DNA from: an uncultured Collinsella sp.
Lineage (GTDB): Bacteria; Actinomycetota; Coriobacteriia; Coriobacteriales; Coriobacteriaceae
DNA length: 9,324 nt
Direction: 5' to 3'
Assembly: GCA_958348565.1 (NCBI GenBank)
Contig: CATVZP010000079.1
Span: 1-9,324 of the forward strand
Shown here: in pieces, positions 1 to 5,523 of the stretch
How positions within the stretch are numbered: the stretch's first letter is position 1
Layout: every line of letters starts with the position of its first letter
Notes under the pieces: generated by a model
The model's input: only the letters and a program-made list of their open reading frames with translations
The model's database searches: none
Told to the model about the DNA's origin: nothing
Translations under genes and position numbers: made by a program

Positions 1-26
1 ACGGCCTCGTTTTCCCCAAGGAGTAA
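1..26 (+). CDS. 3' tail of an upstream ORF (partial)
   Basis: One frame is open from the window edge to a TAA at 24-26 and encodes ...GLVFPKE. The stop sits 3 nt before the nusB TTG, and the nusB ribosome site lies inside these last codons, as expected for an upstream member of the same operon. In related Gram-positive genomes the gene before nusB is often an Asp23/YqhY-family protein, whose C-terminus can resemble a 'V-x-G-[hydrophobic]-x-F/V-P' ending. That identification is a guess from context on seven residues. Confidence 0.35.
18..23 (+). promoter_or_regulatory. nusB ribosome-binding site deciding a TTG start
   Basis: AAGGAG lies 6 nt upstream of TTG at 30. No in-frame ATG occurs near the beginning of the conserved NusB domain, so this strong site supports the rare TTG start. 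Confidence 0.7.
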
Positions 27-29
27 CCT

Positions 30-617
30 TTGAGCCTTAAGGTTTATCGCGGGCGCACGCTTGCCCGCAGTCAGGCGCTGCAGCTGCTGTTCCAGGCCGA
101 GGCTACGGACAGTCCGCTCGAGCGCGTCCTCGAGGGCGATTTCCTGATCTCGAAGGGTCCCCTCGACCCCTATGCACTGGAGCTTTGCCGCGGTGCCTAC
201 GAGCACATCGATCGCATCGATTGTGCCCTGCGAGCCGTCGCCAAGAACTGGGATCTTATGCGCATGCCCGGTGCCGACCGCAACCTGCTGCGTATCGCCG
301 TCTACGAGATGCGCTTCCTTACCGACGAAGAGGTCTCGGACGCCATCGTCATCAACGAGGCGGTCGAGATTGCTAAGGCTTATGGTACCGACCAGTCCGC
401 ATCGTTTGTCAACGGCGTGCTGGGCAAGATCGCTCGCAGCGAGGAACTGCCGGGCGAGGACCTGTACCAAGAGCTGCTGGCCGAGGATCGCGCTCGCGAG
501 GAGGCACAGGCTGCCGAGGCAGCCGCCAAGGTCGCTGCTGCTCAGGCTGCTGCCGGTGTAGTTGCCGAGGACGCGGACGCTGCTGGGGCCGTCGAGGCCG
601 ACTCCGTCGAGGAGTAG
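30..617 (+). CDS. nusB: Transcription antitermination factor NusB
   Basis: NusB binds boxA RNA together with ribosomal protein S10 (NusE) and helps RNA polymerase read through rRNA operons. The 195-residue product shows the family's landmarks: an N-terminal helix ARSQALQLLFQAE (residues 12-24), the central block from NWDLM to the RNLLRIAVYEMRFL helix (about 73-97), and the C-terminal VINEAVEIAKAYG...FVNGVLGKIAR signature (107-136). The usual protein is about 130-150 residues. Here about 58 extra residues follow the domain, very rich in Ala and Glu/Asp and probably disordered. The TTG start is chosen because AAGGAG lies 6 nt upstream and MSLKVYRGR leads straight into the first helix. It is the first complete gene of the operon; its stop is 2 nt before the next ATG. 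Confidence 0.95.
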   Translation: MSLKVYRGRTLARSQALQLLFQAEATDSPLERVLEGDFLISKGPLDPYALELCRGAYEHIDRIDCALRAVAKNWDLMRMPGADRNLLRIAVYEMRFLTDEEVSDAIVINEAVEIAKAYGTDQSASFVNGVLGKIARSEELPGEDLYQELLAEDRAREEAQAAEAAAKVAAAQAAAGVVAEDADAAGAVEADSVEE

Positions 618-619
618 CC

Positions 620-886
620 ATGCCAGAGGGTTCCGTCCGCAACTTCGATGAGATCTCGGATCGCCTGGACCAGATCATCGCCACCGTTCGCTCCAAGGAT
701 ACCTCCTTGGAGCGTTCTCTCGATTTGTTTGACGAGGCGATTGAGCTGGGCTCCCGAGCGGTCGATATGGTCGACAAGTTTGAGCTGACGCCGCGTGAGG
801 CCGACAAGCTCGAGCAGGAATACGATGAGGATGCGGCAAACGAGTCCCAAGATAGACAGGCTGCATCTCCGGATACGAATGGTTGA
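620..886 (+). CDS. xseB: Exodeoxyribonuclease VII small subunit
   Basis: This is the small subunit of exonuclease VII, which in other bacteria binds in several copies to XseA to form a nuclease degrading single-stranded DNA in both directions. The 88-residue protein matches the short coiled-coil family: NFDEISDRLDQII (8-20), then TSLERSLDLFDEAIELG (28-44), the typical SLE-SL-LF pattern. The last 20 or so residues are a polar tail. It starts 2 nt after the nusB stop; GAGGAG at 609-614, inside the nusB stop region, can serve as its ribosome site. Its stop TGA (884-886) shares one base with the downstream ATG. The large-subunit gene xseA, often the immediate upstream neighbour, is not present here. 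Confidence 0.9.
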   Translation: MPEGSVRNFDEISDRLDQIIATVRSKDTSLERSLDLFDEAIELGSRAVDMVDKFELTPREADKLEQEYDEDAANESQDRQAASPDTNG

Positions 887-1698
887 TGGCATTCATGAAA
901 CGCGTGCGTCTCGATGACGAACTGATTTCACAGGGCATCTGCGCCGATCGCGCGGATGCCCTTCGCACTCTTATGGCCGGCTTGGTTTCGAGTGGCGGTG
1001 AGCGTTTGACCTCTCCGGGGCTCAAGGTGACGCCGGGCCTGCCGCTGCACGTTAAGGGGCGCATTCCGTACGTTGGGCGCGGCGGCCTTAAGCTCGAGGG
1101 TGCGCTCGATGCGTTTGGGATTGATCCGACGGACCTTGCTTGCCTCGATGTGGGCTGCTCCACGGGCGGCTTTACTGATTGCCTGCTCAAGCGCGGCGCC
1201 GCGACCGTTGTCTCGGTCGACGTGGGCCGTGCCCAGTTTGATTGGTCGCTGCGCCAGGACGATCGCGTGACGCTTCACGAGCGCACGAATGTGACGCGGT
1301 TGCCCGAGCTCGGCTACGGCGGCGCTATCGACCTGGCTGTGTGCGATGTGTCGTTCACGAGTATCGCGAATATTATCGATGCCGTGCTGGCGTGCCTGAA
1401 ACCTTCGGGTTCGTTTTGCACGCTCGTAAAGCCGCAGTTTGAGGCTCCGGCTGCTCTGGTGGGCGAGGGCGGTATCGTGACCGACCCAGCTGTCCGCCGC
1501 GATACGCTCGTGGCGGCGATTGAGCTGTTCGCTGCCAAGGGCTTGTTGCCGCTTGACGTGTGCCTGTCGCCCATCCACGGCGCCAAGGGCAATGTTGAGT
1601 ATTTCCTGTACGGCACGAGGTTTGCCCCCGGCGAACGCACCGACGATGAACTGCATTCCCAGGTATCGGTTTTGAGCGAGAAAGCTGCAAGGCTATGA
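886..1698 (+). CDS. tlyA: TlyA-family rRNA (cytidine-2'-O)-methyltransferase
   Basis: TlyA proteins 2'-O-methylate cytidines in 16S and 23S rRNA, which in mycobacteria affects capreomycin sensitivity; older annotation calls them hemolysin A. The 270-residue product has an N-terminal S4 RNA-binding domain (about 5-60) and an FtsJ/RrmJ-like methyltransferase domain. The S-adenosylmethionine site is LDVGCSTGGFTDCL (87-100). The K-D-K-E catalytic tetrad is readable as K69 (GRGGLKL), D154 (CDVSF), K182 (LVKPQFE) and E238 (NVEYFLY). The start is uncertain: TTG at 883, ATG at 886 (chosen, TGATG overlap with the xseB stop) or ATG at 895 (MKRVRLDD, closest to the usual family start). None has a clear ribosome site, so coupling to xseB translation is likely. 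Its stop overlaps the nadK start as ATGA. Confidence 0.93.
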   Translation: MAFMKRVRLDDELISQGICADRADALRTLMAGLVSSGGERLTSPGLKVTPGLPLHVKGRIPYVGRGGLKLEGALDAFGIDPTDLACLDVGCSTGGFTDCLLKRGAATVVSVDVGRAQFDWSLRQDDRVTLHERTNVTRLPELGYGGAIDLAVCDVSFTSIANIIDAVLACLKPSGSFCTLVKPQFEAPAALVGEGGIVTDPAVRRDTLVAAIELFAAKGLLPLDVCLSPIHGAKGNVEYFLYGTRFAPGERTDDELHSQVSVLSEKAARL

Positions 1699-2555
1699 AG
1701 GTCTTTCTGGTTCCCAATTACTATAAGCAAGAGGCGGTCGAGAGCGGCCTGATGCTCGAGCTTTGGCTTTCGCGCCAAGGCTATGAGGTCGCATGGGCTG
1801 CCGACCAGCGCTCCAAGATTCAGAGCACGCCCGATGTTGACGATGCCGACCTGGTCATTACGCTCGGCGGCGACGGCACGTTGCTGCGCGCCGCCCGTAT
1901 CCTCAATTACCGCGAGATTCCCATTTTGGGGCTTTCCTATGGTCACCTGGGCTTTTTGACGGCGGCCAGTCCCGAGGAACGCGACATTTTGCAGGTTGTG
2001 AGCGATGCCCTGTCCGGTGAGCTCCACGTGAGCCGCCGCGCTACCATCGCCGCGGATATCGTCTCGGTGCGCGATGACGGCACGAAGGACGTCGTGCGCA
2101 CGTTTGCTCTCAACGATATGGCGCTCACGCGCGGGCCCCTTTCCGATATGGTCGAGTTTGACATCACGGTGTCCGGCCATCATATCGATCGCCTGCGCGG
2201 TGACGGTGTCGTCGTGTCGACGGCGACCGGCTCCACCGGCTACGCGCTATCTGCCGGCGGCCCTATCGTGAGCCCCGATTACACGGGCATGGTTTGCGTG
2301 CCGATCGCTCCGCATACCATTCAGGCTCGCGCCTTCTTGACCTCGCCAAGCGATGTCGTCGAGATCTTTATGTCCGATGATCGCCCGAGCGTTCCGGCGA
2401 TTGCCATCGACGGACAGTTTATTACCTGCGATGGCACGGTCGAGAGCGTGGCCGTGCGCCGCGGTCCCGGCGATGTGCTGCTGCTGGACTACGGCCCCGA
2501 GAGCTTCTACAACTCGGTGAGCCGCGTGTTCTATGGAGTTCGTCATGATCGATGA
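1695..2555 (+). CDS. nadK: NAD kinase (ATP/polyphosphate NAD+ kinase)
   Basis: NAD kinase phosphorylates NAD+ to NADP+, the source of the cell's NADPH pool, in the cytoplasm. The 286-residue sequence contains the diagnostic GGDGTLLRAAR loop (58-68), the substrate-contact block LGLSYGHLGFL (78-88), the FALND motif (137-141) and the glycine-rich GDGVVVSTATGSTGYALSAGG segment (169-189), all in family order and spacing. The length is normal for the bacterial enzyme. The start ATG overlaps the tlyA stop by 4 nt (ATGA), a coupling arrangement. The SYGHLG segment carries Ser where many homologues have Asn (N-x-G-x-L-G), a mild variation in an otherwise standard enzyme. Its 3' end overlaps recN by 11 nt. 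Confidence 0.95.
   Translation: MKVFLVPNYYKQEAVESGLMLELWLSRQGYEVAWAADQRSKIQSTPDVDDADLVITLGGDGTLLRAARILNYREIPILGLSYGHLGFLTAASPEERDILQVVSDALSGELHVSRRATIAADIVSVRDDGTKDVVRTFALNDMALTRGPLSDMVEFDITVSGHHIDRLRGDGVVVSTATGSTGYALSAGGPIVSPDYTGMVCVPIAPHTIQARAFLTSPSDVVEIFMSDDRPSVPAIAIDGQFITCDGTVESVAVRRGPGDVLLLDYGPESFYNSVSRVFYGVRHDR
2535..2538 (+). promoter_or_regulatory. recN ribosome-binding site inside nadK
   Basis: GGAG lies 6 nt before ATG 2545 and within the last nadK codons. It favours the MIDELQVSN start, which matches the RecN family N-terminus, over the in-frame ATG at 2533, whose own codon is part of this region. Confidence 0.6.
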
Positions 2556-4173
2556 GCTGCAGGTTTCCAACATTGCGCTCATTCGCGAGGCGACGTTGGT
2601 GCCGAGCGCGGGCTTGACCGTCCTGACCGGCGAGACCGGTGCTGGCAAGACCGCACTGCTCTCGGCGCTCAAGCTTATTTTGGGCGAGCGCGCCGATTCG
2701 TCGACGGTGCGCGAGGGCGAGGCGCTTGCCAGCGTCGAGGCGCGCCTGTTCGACGGTCCGCACGACACGGAGGGCTTCACCGTGCAGCGCAGCCTTTCTG
2801 CCGAGGGTCGCAGCCGCGTCAAGATTGACGGCCGCATCGCCAGTGTGCGCGAGCTTTCCGAGCGCGTCGGCGTGATGATGGACCTGTGCGGCCAGCACGA
2901 GCACCAGCGTTTGCTCGATCCGGCACATCATGTTGCCATGGTTGATGCCTGGGCTGGGCGCGCGGCGCTCGAAGCGCTCGAGAAGTATCGCACCTGCTTT
3001 AAGGCTTCGCGTGCCGCCGCCAAGGAGCTTCGCCGTGTGGAGGAAGCCTCACGCTCGCAGGGGAGTCGCGTCGAGGAAGCGCGTTTTGCCCTCGAGCGTA
3101 TCGCCGAGGTCGACCCCAAGCCAGGCGAGTACGAGGAACTCGAGGAGTTGCTGCCGCGCTCGGAGCACGCCGAGGTCTTGGTGGCGACGGCCAATGAGGC
3201 ACATGCATCGCTTGCTGCCGAAGGGGGAGCGCTCGATGCCGTGAATGGCGCCGTGGCCGAGCTTTCACGCATGGCGACCGTTGACCGCAAGCTAGGTGAC
3301 ATTGCCGACGCACTTTCGGACGCCTGTATCTCACTCGAGGATTGCGCCAACGAGCTGCGTGCCTATCGCGATGGCGTTGCGTTTGACCCTCGCGAGCTCG
3401 CTCGCATGCGCGAGCGGTATTCCGACCTAAAGGGACTTCTGCGTCAGTGGGGTCCCACCATGGACGACGTGTTTGCCATGCGCGATCACTCGCAAGAGCT
3501 GTTATCGCTGGTAGACGATGGCGATGAGCAGATCAAGAAGGCGCGCGAAGCGCTTGGCGCGGCGGAGCGCGAACTGTTCGTCGCCGCCAAGGCGCTCAAG
3601 CGTGCGCGCAATACCGCTGCTCCGCGTTTTTGTCACGAGGTGGGTCGTCAGATGGCGCGCCTGGAGATGGGCGGCGCTGAGCTGGTCTGGGAGTCGCGCG
3701 ATCTTCCGCGTGCTGAGTGGACACTCGCTGGTCCTTCGAGTTATGAGCTGCTATATCGCAGCGGCGCCGGCTTGACACCGCGTCCCTTGCGCCGCATTGC
3801 GTCGGGCGGCGAGCTGAGCCGCGTCATGCTGGCGAGTAAGGTTGTCCTCGGTAATGCGGACGGCGTGGATACGCTTGTGTTCGACGAGGTCGATGCCGGT
3901 GTCGGCGGCTCCACCGCCCGTGCGCTGGCCGGTGTCCTTGCCGATCTTGCCGCCACGCATCAGGTCATTGTCGTAACCCACCTGGCGCAGGTCGCCGTCA
4001 TGGCCGACAAGCATTACGTGGTCAGTAAAGAGCCCGGCGACGTTCCCCAGACGCATCTGGACGAGGTGATCGGCGATGCCCGTACTGCCGAGATCGCCCG
4101 TATGCTGAGCGGCGATCAATCGGAGGCAAGCCTAGCGCACGCCAGGCAGATGCTGGAAGAAGCGCGTGCTTAG
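2545..4173 (+). CDS. recN: DNA repair protein RecN (SMC-like ATPase)
   Basis: RecN is a cohesin-like ATPase that holds DNA ends and promotes double-strand break repair by homologous recombination. The 542-residue protein has split ATPase halves around a coiled coil. The N-terminal half has LTGETGAGKT (Walker A at 29-36) and the RecN-typical CGQHEHQRLLDP segment (115-126). The middle, about 150-355, is charged and helical. The C-terminal half has the ABC signature ASGGELSR (419-426), Walker B with catalytic Glu in LVFDEVDAGVGG (444-455) and the VTHLAQVA switch histidine (H479). Length is normal. The ATG at 2545 is preferred over 2533 because of the GGAG site and homology. It is the last gene of the operon, followed by a terminator. 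RecN is SOS-controlled in several bacteria, but no separate promoter or LexA box can be discerned inside nadK. Confidence 0.95.
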   Translation: MIDELQVSNIALIREATLVPSAGLTVLTGETGAGKTALLSALKLILGERADSSTVREGEALASVEARLFDGPHDTEGFTVQRSLSAEGRSRVKIDGRIASVRELSERVGVMMDLCGQHEHQRLLDPAHHVAMVDAWAGRAALEALEKYRTCFKASRAAAKELRRVEEASRSQGSRVEEARFALERIAEVDPKPGEYEELEELLPRSEHAEVLVATANEAHASLAAEGGALDAVNGAVAELSRMATVDRKLGDIADALSDACISLEDCANELRAYRDGVAFDPRELARMRERYSDLKGLLRQWGPTMDDVFAMRDHSQELLSLVDDGDEQIKKAREALGAAERELFVAAKALKRARNTAAPRFCHEVGRQMARLEMGGAELVWESRDLPRAEWTLAGPSSYELLYRSGAGLTPRPLRRIASGGELSRVMLASKVVLGNADGVDTLVFDEVDAGVGGSTARALAGVLADLAATHQVIVVTHLAQVAVMADKHYVVSKEPGDVPQTHLDEVIGDARTAEIARMLSGDQSEASLAHARQMLEEARA

Positions 4174-4207
4174 ACCGAGCCGCCACATGCATGTCCGACC
4201 CTGCCGC

Positions 4208-4363
4208 CACGAAACCGGCCCATCTACTACGTTTAATAGGCTATCGGCAACCATGCCAAGAATTGCAAAAAGAAAACCGCAGGTAGAATGCCTGCGGTTT
4301 TCTCTATTTTTGGTATGCGGTTGGGCCATACGGATAAAACGTAGTAGATGGGCTGGTTTCGTG
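4208..4363. repeat. Inverted repeat (27-nt arms) enclosing the recN/rpiR terminator
   Basis: The arm at 4208-4234 is the reverse complement of 4337-4363 at 26 of 27 positions. The one exception (G4217/T4354) is a G-U pair in plus-strand RNA. The arms contain CATCTACTACGTTT and its complement. Between them, 102 nt hold a second perfect dyad (the terminator). The flanks of that dyad also match each other imperfectly (for example AACCATGCCAA against AACCGCATACCAA), so the unit behaves as one long imperfect palindrome. It is not needed for termination, and its size suggests a dispersed palindromic or MITE-like element. Copy number cannot be judged from one window. Confidence 0.7.
4271..4303. terminator. 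Bidirectional intrinsic terminator between convergent recN and rpiR-type gene
   Basis: AGAAAACCGCAGG (4271-4283) pairs perfectly with CCTGCGGTTTTCT (4291-4303) around a 7-nt loop. The GC core is flanked by A/T runs, giving a U-rich tail in both directions: TTTTCTCTATTTTT on the plus strand, TTTTCTTTTTGC on the minus strand. It lies about 97 nt past the recN stop and 91 nt past the stop of the minus-strand regulator, so it serves both. Confidence 0.9.
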
Positions 4364-4394
4364 CCGAGCGGCGTTTGTTGGCTCCCTAAAATGT

Positions 4395-5252
4395 CTACTC
4401 CACGACCTTATCCGGTTGGATGAGCTCCTCATAGTAGCTGATGTGCTCTCGGGCGTCCTCGATTTCGGGCAGCAGGAAGTTGTAGATGACCTCTATGATC
4501 ATCGTGGCGCTCATCTTGGAGAATGCGAAGTCGCCCGTTGTCAGCAGTGCCTCGTGATTGACGGTATTAAAGGTGTAGTCGGCTAGGCGCGCAAGTGGAG
4601 ACTTGCTGTCGCTGCTGATGACGACTACAGTGGCGCCGCAGTCGCGAGCCGCTTTTGCCATGCGATTCAGTCGGCGCGACTTGCCAGAGTTCGAGATCAG
4701 CACGATAACGTCGCCGGGGCGCAACGTGAGCGCAAAGCCGATTGATGTCTCGCTGATGGTGCTCGCCATGCAGCGCAGGCCCAGCTGTGAAAACTTAAAT
4801 GTCGCATCGAGCGCGACCGCGTTCGTATTGCCCACGGCGGCGAACTCAATAACGCCGGCATTCTTAAGCGCGTGCACAACTGCGGCCAACGTGTCGTGAT
4901 CAATGCCGTCGATGGTCGCATTAAGCTCACTCACCTTGGCGGCGAGGATATTTTTAAGGCTCTGCTCCATGTTGTCGAGCGAGACCTCGTCGGTCAGGCC
5001 CTCGTTGCGCTGATTCTCCAAGTCGCGCGCCAACGAAAACTGAAACCTGCGGAAGCTGCCAAAGCCCAGCTTGCGGCAAAAGCGCGAAACCGTCGCCTCG
5101 GACGTGGCAGCGGCGCGCGAGAGCTGGGCGGCCGTCAGGCGCGGCGCCTCGGACTGGTGCTCCAATATATAGTCGACAATGCGCTGCTCGGAATCGCTGT
5201 ACCCTTTGTGCGTGCTAATAAGGGAGAGCGCGCTCTTGCTGCTATCGGTCAT
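4395..5252 (-). CDS. MurR/RpiR-family transcriptional regulator (HTH + SIS)
   Basis: The 285-residue protein has an N-terminal HTH_6 domain (about 1-77), with the recognition region TAAQLSRAAATSEATVSRFCRK (40-61) followed by LGFGSFRRFQ. A C-terminal SIS sugar-phosphate-binding domain follows (about 120-250): GVIEFAAVGNTNAVALD, then DVIVLISNSGKSRRLNRMAKAA (181-202) and GATVVVISSDSKSPLA. RpiR-type factors usually sense a phosphorylated sugar and repress or activate adjacent uptake and catabolic genes. The frame extends upstream to ATGs at 5294 and 5318. The start at 5252 is chosen because AGGAG lies 6 nt before it, MTDSSKSALSLI fits the family start, and a candidate -10 box lies inside the longer extension. 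It is divergent from the fructose-type PTS permease, its probable target. Ligand and direction of control are unknown. Confidence 0.9.
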   Translation of the reverse strand: MTDSSKSALSLISTHKGYSDSEQRIVDYILEHQSEAPRLTAAQLSRAAATSEATVSRFCRKLGFGSFRRFQFSLARDLENQRNEGLTDEVSLDNMEQSLKNILAAKVSELNATIDGIDHDTLAAVVHALKNAGVIEFAAVGNTNAVALDATFKFSQLGLRCMASTISETSIGFALTLRPGDVIVLISNSGKSRRLNRMAKAARDCGATVVVISSDSKSPLARLADYTFNTVNHEALLTTGDFAFSKMSATMIIEVIYNFLLPEIEDAREHISYYEELIQPDKVVE

Positions 5253-5258
5253 GGATGG

Positions 5259-5263
5259 CTCCT
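5259..5263 (-). promoter_or_regulatory. Ribosome-binding site of the RpiR-family gene
   Basis: On the minus strand AGGAG lies 6 nt upstream of the ATG at 5252. No comparable site precedes the two longer in-frame starts, so it decides the start. Confidence 0.65.
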
Positions 5264-5299
5264 GGTTGGCATGAAAATCGGACTCGTTTTTCATGCCAT

Positions 5300-5305
5300 A
5301 GTATA
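5300..5305 (-). promoter_or_regulatory. Candidate -10 box for the RpiR-family gene
   Basis: TATACT on the minus strand (5 of 6 to TATAAT) would start transcription near 5293, leaving a leader of about 40 nt to the ATG at 5252. No good -35 hexamer is visible at 16-18 nt, so regulator-assisted or weak transcription is possible. Confidence 0.3.
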
Positions 5306-5332
5306 CGGGCATTTTCAATTACAAGATACACC

Positions 5333-5360
5333 TTGCCGTTTCAAGTGTTGATGGTAAACT
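5333..5360 (+). promoter_or_regulatory. Candidate promoter of the PTS permease gene
   Basis: TTGCCG (5333-5338) and TAAACT (5355-5360) are spaced by 16 nt, each 4 of 6 to consensus. The -10 is preceded by TGG, an extended -10 feature. Transcription would start near 5367, leaving a leader of about 155 nt. This is a weak match and other placements are possible. Confidence 0.3.
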
Positions 5361-5381
5361 TTCACTTACCGTTTACGGTTA

Positions 5382-5396
5382 TGAAAGAACTTTTCA
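5382..5396. promoter_or_regulatory. Candidate regulator operator: TGAAA-N5-TTTCA dyad
   Basis: TGAAAGAACTTTTCA is a perfect 5-bp dyad with a 5-nt spacer. It lies between the divergent regulator and permease and just downstream of the candidate permease promoter, a position suited to repression. A second overlapping pair of dyads (GGTAA...TTACC at 5353-5370 and GTAAAC...GTTTAC at 5354-5376) lies beside it. Which, if any, is bound by the RpiR-type protein is inference. Confidence 0.35.
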
Positions 5397-5461
5397 CCGG
5401 AGAATTGCGCCTTGTCTCTTCTCACGCGGACGGTAGGTTGGTATCTTTCAAGTGTGGAAAA

Positions 5462-5501
5462 ACGCGCATGGAAGCGCGTGTAGGGGAGCGCCTGCGGGCG
5501 C
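5462..5501 (+). other. Two GC-rich hairpins in the permease leader
   Basis: ACGCGC (5462-5467) pairs with GCGCGT (5474-5479) around a 6-nt loop. GCGCC (5488-5492) pairs with GGCGC (5497-5501) around a 4-nt loop. They end 11 nt before the AGGAGG site. No U-tract follows, so they are not terminators. They might protect the 5' end or be chance GC-rich structure. Confidence 0.4.
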
Positions 5502-5523
5502 AAAACTTAAAAAGGAGGGACAC

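Noticed and set aside
1314..2183. A 289-codon minus-strand open frame across tlyA and nadK
   Set aside because: It spans the junction of two well-supported genes on the opposite strand and has no family features.
4166..4423. Small plus-strand ORF in the recN/rpiR spacer
   Set aside because: It runs through the terminator and both arms of the inverted repeat and has no ribosome site.
5253..5318. Longer N-terminus for the RpiR-family protein (starts at 5294 or 5318)
   Set aside because: No ribosome site precedes those ATGs, the extra residues do not fit the HTH_6 family start, and a candidate -10 box lies within the extension.
5452..5523. GTG start adding 24 residues to the PTS permease
   Set aside because: The added residues are encoded by GC-rich hairpin sequence unlike any EIIB N-terminus, and a strong AAAGGAGG lies immediately before ATG 5524.
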